From the NCBI GenBank assembly GCA_029216955.1, contig JANAVB010044017.1:5328734-5392733 (forward strand): a stretch of 64,000 bases of DNA, in the 5' to 3' direction. The notes below the pieces were generated by a model that saw only the letters and a list, made by a program, of their open reading frames with translations, was not told the DNA's origin and made no database searches. The position numbers and the translations under genes are program-made. Of this stretch, positions 35,270 through 47,148 are shown piece after piece (position 1 is the stretch's first letter; each line of letters starts with the position of its first letter). This DNA is from Iris pallida (taxonomy: Eukaryota > Streptophyta > Magnoliopsida > Asparagales > Iridaceae).

Positions 35270-37040
35270 TGGCAGGTACCATTCTCGTCAACTCTTTTTA
35301 GCATCAATCTTATTTGATTTGGGTGCATCGAATTCATTTATGTCTATACTATTCGTAATACATATAGGACTGGAGCCTGAGTCATATTAGTAAGGCTCAA
35401 TATACTTACTGGTAACGGTCTTGTGGGGGTAGATAGAGTCTTTTTCCTCGTGTCGAATCGTAGTTAGCGGTAGAGAGTTCCCCGCTAGATTGATAGAATT
35501 TTCGATAGCCGACTATGATGTGGTCCTAGGAATGGATTGGTTGAAGGATCAATACGCAAGAATAGACTACCATATTGGTAGGATTAATTTTGGTATTTCG
35601 ACGAACCAGAGTTTTCATTTTCTAGAGGCAAAGTAGAACCTTCTCCACCAGTCTTGCGGATGGCAGTAGCAGTAGCAGTTCAATTTCCCAGAGTAATAGA
35701 AGAGTTTCCTGATGTATTTCCCGAAGAGCTTCCAGGCATGCCCCTAGATAGAGAGATAGAGTTCACCATTGATTTGCTTCCAGGGACGGCACCAGTGTCA
35801 GAGGGAGTCTACAGGATGGCACCTTCAGAGTTAGAGATCTTGTACAAGATGATTGAAGAACTCAAAACCAAGGGATTCATTCGTGCTAGTGGATCACCAT
35901 GGGGAGCCCCGATACTTCTTATGAAGAAGAAGGATGGTACATCAAGATTATGTGTCGATTATCATACCTTGAACTCTGTTACAATCAAGAATAGATATCC
36001 ACTACAAAGGATAGATGATTTATTCGATCAACTCAGAGGAGCGACAGTATTTTCGAAGATTGATTTGTGGTCAGGATACCATCAGATCAGAGTCAGAGAG
36101 CAAGACATCCCGAAAACAGCATTCAGATCAAGATATGGATATTTGGAGTTTCTCGTTGTGCCATTCGGATCGACCAATGTGCTAGCCGTATTCATGGACC
36201 TCATGAATCGTATCTTTATGCCCTATTTGGACCAGTTCGTGATAGTGTTTATAGATGACATCTTAGTCTATAGCAAGAATAAAGCAGAGCATGAGCAGTA
36301 TCTTTGTATAGTTCTTCAGATTCTCAGAGAGCACCAGTTGTACACGAAGTTCAGTAAGTTCGAGTTTTGGCTGGATCGCATCTCGTACTTAGGTCATATC
36401 ATCACCAGAGGTGGAGTGGAAGTGGACCCCCAGAAGATAGTGGCTATAGAGACATTGCCAGTACCCAGTACCGTCGCAGAAGTTTGGAGTTTTCTATGAT
36501 TGGCCGGCTATTACCGGCAGTTTGTATCAGACTTTGCTCAAATTTTAGTACCATTGACACAGTTGACCCGCAAGGATGTGCAGTTTTCTTGGATAGCAGA
36601 GTGTCAGAGTTCATTTGATAAGTTGAAGCAAGGATTGATGATGGCCCCCATTCTCATGCCTCCAGTTGGGACTGGAGGATTTTTAGTTTATTGTGAAGCT
36701 TCTGACAGAAGAATGGGATGCATCTTGATGCATCATGATAAGGTAGTAGCTTATGCGTCACATTAGCTTCATGATCATGAGAGGAATTATCCAATCCATG
36801 ACTTAGAGTTAGCAGCGATGGTTTTCGTGCTTAAGTAGTGGAGGCATTATTTGTATAAGATCGGGTGGAGATTTTCACCGACCACAAGAGTCTTAAGTAT
36901 GTTTTTACTCAGAAAGACCTTAACATGCGTCAGAGGAGATGGCTATAACTACTTGTGGATTATGACATCAACCTGCAGTATCATTCCGGGAAGGCCAACG
37001 TAGTTGCAGATGCGTTGAGTAGGAGAGCCGAAGTTTATTT
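35270..37040 (+). pseudogene. Element B protease, reverse transcriptase and RNase H (broken)
   Basis: The protease is decayed: LFDLGASNSFMS has Leu for the Ser next to the catalytic Asp, and [15 protein letters not shown] follows near 35510. The reverse transcriptase is open for 281 codons (35654-36499): [51 protein letters not shown], and the catalytic FIDD at 36248-36259. A TGA ends it at the FL-LAGYYRQF motif. RNase H runs on with stops near 36764 and 36837 and a frameshift around 36860 (GGFLVYCEASDRRMGC, NYPIHDLELAAM). Confidence 0.88.
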
Positions 37041-38575
37041 CCTAACAGCACAACAAGAGTTGTTAGCAGATCTTCAGAAGATGGGTATTGAAGTTGTTCT
37101 TCATACCAATGTGGCATTGATGGCCAGTATGCAAGTTCAGTCCAGTATAGTTGAGAGGATTAAGTTAGCTCAGTCAACGGATTCTAAGCTTCAGCGGCTT
37201 AGGACAGAATGTGTAGCAGGACGGAGAGCAAAGTTATGTATTCATGAGGACGGTACACTTCGATATAGAAGGCGTCTTTGTGTACCTAGTGGTGACATTA
37301 GACAAAAGATTATGGCAGAAGCTTACAGTTCACAGTATTCAATTCATTCCGACGGTACGAAGATGTATCGTGATATCCGTCAGCATTTTTGGTAGAATGG
37401 CATGAAAAGGGAGATAGCCCGGATTTATCTTTCGTTGTTTAGTTTGCCAACAAGTTAAGGCTGAACATCATAGACCAGTTAGACTTCTTCAACCTTTACC
37501 GATCCCAGAATGGAAATGGGAGCACATTACCATAGATTTTATTACTGGATTACCTAAATCCCCAGCTGGGAGAGATGTTATCTGGGTTATAGTTGACAGA
37601 CTCACCAAGGTAGCTCATTTTATCCCTTTCAGGATTAATCAGTCGATGGATCAGCTTGCAGAGATGTACCTCAGGCAGATAGTCAGATTGCACGGAGTAC
37701 CAGTCAGTATTGTATCCGACAGAGATTCGAGATTTACATCACACTTTTGGCAGAGTCTTCAAGAGAGCTTGAGGACTCGTCTCAAGTTTAGTTCAGCTTA
37801 TCATCCGCAGACAGATGGTCAGTCAGAACGCACGATCCAGACTCTCGAAGATATGTTACGATCATGTACACTCGACTTCGGTGGTTCATAGGAAGATCAC
37901 CTGTATATCGTGGAGTTCTCCTATAACAACAGTTTCCATACCAGTATCCAGATGGCACCCTTTGAGGCCTTGTATGACAGAAAGTACAGATCCCCGTTAG
38001 CATGGGATGATGTCGGCGAGAGACATATGCTTGGTCCAGAGATAATTATGCAGACTATTGAGGTAGTCAGACAAGTCATAGATCATCTTCGAGTTGCGCA
38101 AGATCGCCAACGTCATTATGTCGATTCTCATCGGCGTCCTCTTGAGTTTTCTATCGACGACCACGTATTTCTTAGGATCTCGCCTATCCGTGGCATCATT
38201 CGATTCGGCTTACGGAGAAAGCTTAGTCCTAGGTATATAGGACCGTTTGATATTCTCGAGCGAGTAGGTAATATGTCCTATAATCTTACTCTTTTGCCGT
38301 CGTTACGTGAGATACATGATGTCTTCCATGTATCCTAATTGTGACGGTGCATTCCGGATCTAAGCCATATCCTTGATCATTCGGAATTGGTTGTTGGTAC
38401 CAACCTTTCGTATGAGAAAAGGCCCGTATCCATATTGAATCGAAGGGAGAAGATACTCAAGAACAAGACTATTAAGTTAGTCTGCGGTGCTTGGGGTCAT
38501 CACTCTTTGGGTGAGTCAACGTGGGAACGTGAGGATGATATTCGATCGCGATATCCACATATGTTTGACTCATGA
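37041..38575 (+). pseudogene. Element B integrase and chromodomain (broken)
   Basis: The zinc-binding half has SSQYSIHSDGTKMYRDIRQ and then a frameshift around 37400-37430. The core reads WEHITIDFITGLP (about 37518), SIVSDRDSRFTSHFW (second Asp) and APFEALYDRKYRSPLAWDDV. A TAG near 37889 sits at a site that is Trp in D and E. The C-terminal part [20 protein letters not shown] is present, and a chromodomain follows at 38387-38575 with GESTWEREDDIRSRYPH. B is therefore a complete but dead chromovirus pol. Confidence 0.9.
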
Positions 38576-38725
38576 GGTATAATGTCTTACTTATGTCTTA
38601 TGCTTTTACTTTCTTGCTTGCATGAATGATTGTTTGGTTGACTGTTAGTCGTAGATTGCCAGTATTAGTATAACTTGTCCCGATACCTCTAGCCTCTTGA
38701 TTAAATTTTAAGGACAGAATTCTTT

Positions 38726-38740
38726 TAAGGTGGGTAGAGT
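38726..38740 (+). other. Element B polypurine tract
   Basis: AAGGTGGGTAGAGT directly before the 3' LTR start TGTCACTCCC, after a GGACAGAATT motif like those in E and F. Confidence 0.75.
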
Positions 38741-38944
38741 TGTCACTCCCGTTTTCCGTTATACGTATTTTTAGTATACGTGTACGGATTTCTGACGATT
38801 GTCAGGTGACCCGTAGCTAGACTTGTCTTGCTTAGCCTAATCCTGGTTTAATCTTGCATTGGTTCATTTTGGTTCAACTTGGTTCAGCTTGGCTTGGTTT
38901 GGTTTTGTGTGGTTTGAGATGAGAGGGGTTGATATATAAGTCAA

Positions 38945-38975
<31 letters not shown>

Positions 38976-39374
38976 TCTCTCTCTCTTCATTACTTTAATT
39001 TATTTCCTTCATCTTCTCCATTACTCCTCTCCACCCACCAAAGAAACCCTAAGCAAGTGCAACTTGCTTCATGATGGATCTCAAGTTTTATTGTTCCATT
39101 CTCTTCTTCACTTGATTCTAAGCCTCTTTAGAACTTGGAGTTTTTAGTTTCCATGGATAGATTTTTGTAGATCTAAGTTTATATTTTTCTCAGTTTTTCT
39201 TGGTTTTGATCTCTTAAACTTTATTATTTTCAAAATCTAATGGTCTTATGTTGTAGAAAATTTGATTTTATCCAATTTAGACCCTTGAAAGTCCCGATTT
39301 TGACTTATTTTCAGAGATTTATGGCCTCTCTAATCCATGGGTTCTCATGAACATTTGGAGGCTGGTTGGAGAAG

Positions 39375-40035
39375 ATGAGCAGTGCATGCTAATGCATGCT
39401 GGCACATGCTGTCATGACGCATGCTATGGATGGTGCCTTTTGGCCCATGGCGCATGCTGTCATGGCGTATGCTGTTCTGGCGCATGCTGTCCCTGGCACA
39501 TGCTGTCGTGGCACATGTTGTGGAAGGTGCCTTTTGGTCTATGGCGCATGTTCTCCTGGCACATGCTATCTCCGGCACATGCTGTCATGACACATGTTGT
39601 AGATGGTGCATTTTGGCCCATGGTGTATGCTGTCTTGGCGTATGCTGTGGATGGTGTCTTTTGGCCCATGGCATATGCTGTCCAGGTGCATGCTGTCCCT
39701 GGCACATGCTATGGATGGTGCCTTTTGGTCTATGGCGTATGTTATCCAGGCGCATGCTGTCCCTGGCATATGTTGTCTTGACGCAAGCTGTAGAAGGTGC
39801 CTTTTGGCCACTGGAGCATGCTGTCCTGGCGCATGTTGTCCCTTGCATATTCTGTCCCTGGCGCACGCTGTCCCTGGCACATGTTGTCCTGGTGCATGCT
39901 GTCCTGGCGCATGCTGTCCTTGGTGCATGCTATCCCTGGCGCATGCTGTCCTGGCGCATGTATGTTGGAGCATGTTGTCCTGGCGCATGCTATCCGTGGC
40001 GCATGCTGTCTTGCCGCATGTTGTCCCTGGCACCC
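39375..40035 (+). repeat. LTR B minisatellite, core CTGGCGCATGCTGTCC
   Basis: Many copies of a 15-16 bp unit (GCATGCTGTCC(C)TGGC) interspersed with a longer segment containing GATGGTGCCTTTTGG. It takes the same place in the LTR as the different repeats of A and C. Confidence 0.88.
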
Positions 40036-41126
40036 CTTTTGATCCCTTTGTACCATTTCTTACCATGATAATTCTTGTTACATTTATCCATGCTTGTCCC
40101 CTTGGTCCTTAGTGTAATGTTGTGATCCTTGCTTGTACCCTTTTACTTGACTTCCCTGTGACGACCCGACTTAATAACTTGTTAAGCATAATAAGGCTTG
40201 AACTTGATAAGATTTGGCTGGATTTGACATGAACACGACATGATAACTTATGATAGTGACCCGTCGTGGTACACTCTTGACAAGCAACTTGACATGATAA
40301 TTCTTGATAGTGGTCCGTCATGACGCACTCTTGACATGATAAGTAACCCGACATGACATGATACTCTTGAACGCTGTTGCGACAGCTACCTGGACTTGCT
40401 AAGTAACTATTGTCTTGACACCGTGGTTGATTCTCTTGGTTGTGCCTATACAAGCTACATGTTCCGTCTTGCATCATGCCTAGGACATGGATTCATGATT
40501 ACCACGGTCAGGAATTCATACTGAATCTGACTAGGGTAATAACTAGATTAATCAAGTAGTTCATAAAGAGATTTTCCAGCTACAGACAGTCTCGTTATCT
40601 GGGTGCTCTAATTGGACTTATAGCCTGTCGTCGAGTATGGCATATTTCTAGCATACTGTCATGTGTTGCACCCCCAAGTCCCCTAATCCAACTCTTTTAA
40701 CTTGCAACTGGATAACCTAGATTAAGTCTGCCGGGCATGTGGCTATTGGAACATCTCATTGCATCTTGTTAGTAATTAGGCTTGTGATAACCCTATTTAG
40801 TTAAAAGTATCAAGTCGTACTTGTTGCTTGGTCGTGATTGATGGATGGAGTCCAGTCTAGTCTAGTCTTGTCTAGACAATACCAGTTCAGGATTACTTTA
40901 GCACATTACTGTTATGCTTTACTCTTGTCGATAAATAACTGGAGACTAAGCTCTGTTCAGGTGAAGGGTTACAACCCCGGTCCTTGTTTGGTTTACGGGT
41001 TGTAACTTGGTTACCGGAATAGTTCCGTACTTATCTTATCGTTTATTATTCTGATTTCCTTAACCCATGTCTTTCATTATCAATTATGTCTTTATGTGAT
41101 AATATGCTGGTTTTAGTTCTTAAGTG

Positions 41127-41243
41127 AAGCCTCCCTTGTGGCACTTGCTCTTTCTGGGGTCTGATCCAGCTGGTTTTGTATGGCCAGATTTTGAAGTAGC
41201 TCCCGAGGATCTTCCAGCCTTCCAGCCAGATGGTGAATACTAG
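41127..41243 (+). CDS. Conserved short reading frame in the B 3' LTR (function unknown)
   Basis: Same frame as 33188-33304: WPDFEVAPEDLPAFQPDGEY at its end, stop at 41241-41243. The two B copies keep the frame with two replacements and several silent changes. Confidence 0.3.
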   Translation, partial: KPPLWHLLFLGSDPAGFVWPDFEVAPEDLPAFQPDGEY

Positions 41244-41707
41244 ACGCAATCCTGACAACGAATGGGTTTCTTTTGCTCTTCCACTCTATTATAAATTATT
41301 CTTTTGAGCCGTTTAGCCGCCGAGCAAGTGTTAGCTCGTGTTGAAACTTTATTTCTGTCTACCTAAGGGCTGTAACATGATTAACAAATCCTAGGGTTGA
41401 TCATGTATGACTTAAACTCTTGCTAGTCTTCGTATTTTGTACGACTAGCTTCATGATCATCTAAATATGTAATATTTGGGACGCCTTATCTTGTATGTCT
41501 GATGATCATACATCTTGTAACAATTACTTGCTTGCTTAAGATTGAGACACTAGGCTTGTTCTTGACCATAAGTGACTGTTTGCTTGTAGATAAACTCTCA
41601 TGCATCTAGATAGCCATGACCGTATTGCGAGGTGGGATTCACTTCAAGGTACGTAGCTGGCTGTGTCTGTCCCCCGCTCTCTAGTATTCTGGTTCTGGGG
41701 TGTGACA

Positions 41708-42965
41708 AGTACCGCTTCGCTCCCTTAAACTAGAGAGAATGGCATATTGCCAGTTGGTGTCCGGATGGTTGTGCGGTAAGCCCAAAGACATTCGCTAATT
41801 GCTCATTCTAGTTGTGATATTGGATGACATGACTTTCTTGAGTAGTTTGACGATCATTTTGTTGAATGCTTCCGCCAATCTATTTGCTGCTGGATTGTAG
41901 GCTCTCGAAGCCACACTCTGGATTTGTTTTTTATCACAAAACTAAAGAAAAGTGTGACTCACAAATTGAGGGCCATTGTCATGAATGATCCTGCGAGGTA
42001 CTCTAAAATGGTAGATGATGTGGTGCTTGACAAACCTAATCACGTTGGAGATTTTTACTTCAACTAATGGTATAGCCTATGCCTACTTAGAGAATTAGTC
42101 AGTAATAGCCAGGATGAATCGATGCCCCTTTGATGATGGTGGGCTAATCGGTCCAATAATTTTCATACCCCATGCTTCAAACGGCCAGGCCACAACTATA
42201 GGGTATAGGAACTCTGAGGGACGATAGATGAAATTGGCGTATAGCTGACATACTCTACACTTCTTTGCATATTCAACGGCGTCTACCATTATTATGGGTC
42301 AATAGTAGCCCATACGTCGAAGTCGGTCCTATAATTTAAGACCGGGTTTGTGGGCTCCATAGGTACCATCATGCGCTTCCCGGAGCGCCTCCTTTGCTTC
42401 AGCATCTGATAGGCATCGGAGGAAGAGTTTGTCACAGGAACGATGATAAAACATTTTAGTCATCGTATCGTAATAGAATCAGAGGGAGCATCTCCTAATG
42501 GACGTGGCTGCTTTTGGTCATCATGGAGGATTTTGTAGATTGCGTAGTCTATAAATGGGAATCGTCAATCCCTGACATTGATGTTAGCGTCTATCCGCAT
42601 AGTGTAGTTCTGACACATGCATAAGTTGTTCTTAGGGCATACAAATTCTCAGCCAATCACAGTGACAGAGTATTAGGTCCCCATGGGAGATGCCAAGGAA
42701 GCGACGAGGCCAGCGAGAGCATCGGCCTCCAGATTCTTCAACCGAGGTACGTGTTCTATGAAGAAACCTGTAAATGTGCAGATTATGTCGACTGTTGCTT
42801 GATGGTAAGAGGCAAATATTCTCAGTTTCGTGTAGTCGTAGGCTTCTAGATAGTCGACTCCCAACTGTTTAGCAACTTGGTAAGGGGATTGTATTATGCC
42901 ACGTTATTGGTGCATGATTCCATAAGGGAATATGCATGGTGAATGACCAAACCCTCAAGAGATTG
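41708..42965 (-). pseudogene. Element H: Tat/Ogre-like RNase H and integrase remnant
   Basis: On minus, an RNase H portion reads SLEGLVIHHAYSLMESCTNN (about 42960-42900), then FIEHVPRLKNLEADALAGL (42760-42700), the C-terminal motif of the second RNase H of Tat-lineage elements. The integrase follows: DAVEYAKKCRVCQLYANF, then WPFEAWGMKIIGPISPPSSKGH and ILAITD (42289-42095), and finally a decayed ILSLV-GSEAVL at the B junction (41708). Many stops. B sits inside this integrase, so the rest of H is left of the window. Confidence 0.75.
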
Positions 42966-43014
42966 TGTCACCACCGTCTTATCGGTAGAGAAGGATGTCT
43001 CGAACAGAGTCGTC

Positions 43015-43051
43015 ATTTTGTTCTCCAGCAGAATCGCTAGTTTGGTCGCCA
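43015..43051 (-). other. Element H primer site region
   Basis: Right after an LTR end reading CCAACTTTTGTGCA on minus comes TGGCGACC, and slightly later GCGATTCTGCTGGAGAAC. Ogre/Tat elements prime from a tRNA-Arg site of the TGGCGACTC...CTGGGGA kind; the resemblance is partial. Confidence 0.4.
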
Positions 43052-44083
43052 TGCACAAAAGTTGGAAAACTTTTTGTATTGATACGAACGAAAAAAAGTA
43101 CAAAAGAACTCATAAATAGAAGATCTAAGTACAAGTTGATTCTGGGGAAGTGTGACGATGGAGATCGAACACTATAGTGGTTCCTTTACTCTATTGACGA
43201 TCTGGCGACGAGAATGACTTGCTCTAACTCTCTCGATGTCTCTAGATGGAATAATCCAGGCCGAACTAGGAGGAATGAAGTAAGACTCCTTATATTTATA
43301 GGTTGATGAGAAAACTAACCCATGCGTATATATGCGATGTGCGCATGGATTTAGGCATGCAGAAGTGCTGCGCGCATGAGATTTGCTGCCACGTAGCATC
43401 TCTAAACAAAATGTTGTTGGAACTGCACGCATGGGGCGCACCTGATGACCACGTGGCCGTGGTTGTTTCTGAGATCTTGGGGGGTTGACACCCGTTATAG
43501 GCATGACTGAGTCGTTTGACATATGGCACGTGTTGATGGCTCGAAGATCCCAAACTGTTGTAATAGAAAAGATTTGATGTGCCTGCATGATTTAGCGCTT
43601 GAAGAAAATTGGCACATGGATCTTAGGGGAGCAACGCTTTAAGGGCGCATACAAGGATTGGGTTCGGCCATGTGGCAGTGCACAACTGTACTCTAGTAAT
43701 TGGAAATGATGATGCTGACGTAGGTGGTAACATTTGGCTATCAGCTCGTACTTCGAAGCATCTTTGTCTTTATCTAAAATTGCTCCAGTATGCCTAGATG
43801 ATAGGCGCATGAGTAGTAGGCGCATTTGCACTTACTCCGAGGTGTACACTATGCATAGTATCGGCGTTGCATTGAATTTTGTGGTGATAGTTGAGTGCCT
43901 TTTGGCGCAGCTCATCTATTTTGTTTTGAGATGCATGGTGTGTAAGGTGCATAGCCTTATTTTTCCATGTTTCTACATATGTTAATTCGGCCAAGAGCAT
44001 GGTCTTCAAGGCACCCAAAAGCGCAGTCACTCGGGTGCCCTAAAGCGCAGCTTCTAGCAGTATTCAAATGGCATAGCTTGTTA
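43052..44083 (-). mobile_element. Element H LTR (partial)
   Basis: On minus the LTR ends TTTTGTGCA at 43052. A TATA box (TATAAATATA, plus 43291-43300) precedes a leader. The upstream part carries several GCGCATG motifs (for example around 43340-43380 and 43805-43830). At 44083 it is cut by LTR G. The open frames in 43172-43831 do not resemble known proteins and lie in U3. Confidence 0.55.
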
Positions 44084-47000
44084 TGTCCCAGTTCTAAAAT
44101 ACTTAGGAACCCAAGACATGAGCATGCCATTTGTATGGCTAGAATAAGTATTCCCAATTTAATGGAATTATCATAATCGTAGTATGCTGAATTCTACAAC
44201 TATAATACAACAGTCACGGGTAATCTATCATCTCTACAGCGACAACATAACACTACAATCTCATCCACAGAATATCAAAAACAACACAGAAGAATATAAT
44301 AAAGTCTGACTGAAATAAAAATAAGTCTGAATATCCAAACATAAGATGTGTTTGAAATAACCAAGTCTGGTGGAAATATATCCACGAAAATAAAGATACA
44401 ATACTGGAATAATAAAGTACTGAGATAATAAAATAGTCGGGACATAGTTAGCTAGATAAAATGTCCATGACTCTTAATCACTATCAACCCTTGGATCAGG
44501 AAAACTCCTCGGGCACAACCTCTATGTCCTCTGCAAGAAATTCGAGCTCGATACATGGTCCGTAAACTGTAGGATAAAGGTGCTTGTCCGGATCTGGAAA
44601 AGAATCAGGTCGTCAGAGGGACGTAACAAGATACAAAATAACATGCTATAATATGAACTGTAAATAAATACAAGAAATAAACAATGTAAACTATCCATCT
44701 ATGTGAATGCACATCGAAGACAAGTTTGGGCCGTATGGGTAGGTAAGGGAGTAGCATTAGCGTGAAACAATGCTGAAATATATACTAGCATACCTCCCGA
44801 CCGTACCGGAGACTAGTCTGTGGTCGCTGTCGGATATATCCACTAGTATAGCCTATAACATGGCACATTGAGGCTGATATGCAAGTGTTTGTCCCATATG
44901 CCTACAAATAGTCTTCCCCTCCCGTGTCCTGCTCGAATCACATCCATGACTCTAGCATTTCATATCTATATGCAAGTCTCTAACTAGACTCACTCTAGTC
45001 AATATATGAACCGTCATACGAACCGCACGTATCGGTAGTGAGCCGAGTACGTAAGCTCGTGCCAATACACTGTAATATCACTCACTATGTTGTATATGAT
45101 ACGTGACAAGGTATAGAAGTAATTTAGAAACAACTTCACACAATCCGGGTACGTCTCTTAAACACGTAAGTCAAACACATGCACACGAGCATCGATAACC
45201 ACATCAATGACATCCAAGTTATACTTGGACAAACTCTACTAACACAATTACTTCTAGCACAACAATAATCTAAGTATTTAACAGTACAAGAAAAGTTGCA
45301 AGGTATCTTGCTTAGAATGCCGGCAAAGGAATAAAGTATCGGTCCATCTCCACCCTCCGTAGACAAGTGATCACGAACTCCTAAAAAATATAAATAAACT
45401 AAATAAACATCACCACGATACTTATCATATATATACTAACCTTACTAGGCTAAAGTAGTCACAAAAAATAGTCCACTAGTCTAAAACTATTTAAAGATAC
45501 AATAATCTATATATGGCAACCTATGATTTAATATTATATACTAAAACTACACACTTTTAATTTCTATAAATATCATAATAAATTTTGAATATATTTTATA
45601 TAAATATCTTTTTAGAAAAAATGCTAAATTGCTTTATTAGAGTATCAAAATAAGATGCCACATCGAAGTTCAATTTGGAAGCGATAATTCATGGAAAACT
45701 ATAAAAATAATATTTATTCTGGAATAAATCAGAATAACTATATTTAAAATATAATTTTTTAACTAAATTTAGTAGATTTAATCATATTTAAATCCTACAA
45801 AATTGTGGAGTCAAAAAGATTGATTTTGAGAGGTGCGTCGGTGTCCGAAATTTGATTGAAGCAAAACGATAGCATATCAACATGAAATAGTTGCAAATAT
45901 TCATCAAAAATGATTCTTGATGATAGATATAGATGTTAGGGAACTTACCAAGGTTTTGTTTGAGATCAAACGGGGTTCGAAGTTGTCGGGAAAGTCTCCG
46001 CACCAAAATTCGTCAATTCTGGACACGTTTCGGTGTAACGGATGCCACGGCCAACAAAGTGGAACTATTTGAGTTACCATTTGGACATAAAAGTAGACAT
46101 GTATTACTATCAATTAAACTTTTTTTTAGGCAAGATAGATGATTAAAACTATTTTTAACCCATTTTATAAAACACCAACCTGCTGCTAGAATTTCAGAAC
46201 AAACGACAAGTTTCGGTGTCTTCGAGGGGTTGGGTCTCTCTCCGAAAGCATCGTAGTTCTCATGAGAGTTGCTAGGACGGTGGAGGAAGTCGAGAGGGGT
46301 ATGGGAAAGGTGGTGGATGGCTTGGAAGTTGAGGAATTGGGGGTTGAAAGGTGGCGGCCAAGTGAATTGGAGTTGGCGGCCAAGCTATGGAGAGGGGTCG
46401 GGTTTTGAGGATGGAGGGGAAATAGTGGGCGGCTAAGTGGTGATGCATATATAGGGTTTTGATCCTCAATGAATTTTGGAGATATAGGTTTTATTTTGAT
46501 TAGATTTGGAGTTTATTTGGTTCTCCAATCAATCAATTTAAATTTGGAGTGGAAAGGGTTTCCTAATTTAAATAGGATGTTTAACTTTGGTCAAAGTAGT
46601 AGAGATTTGAGCACATGGCTGCTCATAAATTGATTTAAATCAATTTAATTATGTTTTACCATGAGTTGGCACCATAGACTGGTCTCCACTAAGTTAGGGT
46701 GGCTATGGTTAAACCCCAGAATTATTTCTAAGATAATTAAACACCGAAATGACTAAAAACGGGGCTTATGTGTCATTTAAAATTAAGTAGCACATGGAAA
46801 CTCAATTGAGTGGAACACCATAGGCATGTGTGTATTAGGCTCAAAAATAGTCAAAATAATATATTGGGTCATTTAGGTTGGATCGATGTCGAGTCCCGAA
46901 TTTAAGTTGGAAGTACGATAAGTTTTACGGTAGATAACCTTTTGGCCTAAATTGACCCAAAAGTTGTACGACGAAATTAGAATACAAGAGAATATATTTG

Positions 47001-47148
47001 AGTGGGACATGATATACCAAAGTTAAGCTTAACTTTTCTAGATCAAAACTCATGAAGGAAGTTTCTAGAGAGTGGCATTTCTTATGCTCCAAAAATAAAA
47101 GCGACGTAAAAGTATAAATTATGATCATAAATAATAGTGGCAAAATAT
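44084..47148 (-). mobile_element. Element G LTR (right end unresolved)
   Basis: On plus it opens TGTCCCAGTTCTAAAATACTTAGG, the inverse of a B-like LTR end. On minus it has AAACCCTATATATG, a telo-box fused to a TATA box (plus 46447-46454), then a pyrimidine-rich leader, a possible acceptor CTTTTCCAG near 44600 and an acidic frame (GPCIELEFLAEDIEVVPEEF, near 44560-44500). F is inserted at 47148/47149, so the start of this LTR may lie right of 63948. No gene is supported in this 3 kb. Confidence 0.5.

Larger units (their letters stand above)
38741..41707 (+). mobile_element. Element B 3' LTR, complete
   Basis: TGTCACTCCC to GGGGTGTGACA, 2967 bp. A TATA box (TATATAAG, 38933-38940) is followed by a CT run and a leader with the GCAAGT hairpin (39053-39067), a minisatellite (39375-40035), short GACATGATAA repeats (40225-40370), the GTTACAACCC hairpin (40968-41006) and the conserved short frame (41127-41243). 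The bases after the LTR, AGTAC, are the right copy of a target duplication whose left copy is outside the window. Long frames on both strands of 39347-40112 reflect the repeats. Confidence 0.9.

Noticed and set aside
39347..40112. Long Met/Leu/Trp/Cys-rich open frames on both strands
   Set aside because: Products of the LTR B minisatellite, open in several frames at once.
43172..43588. 138-codon minus-strand frame as a host gene or gag
   Set aside because: It lies in the U3/leader of LTR H across its TATA box and has no gag or other domain.
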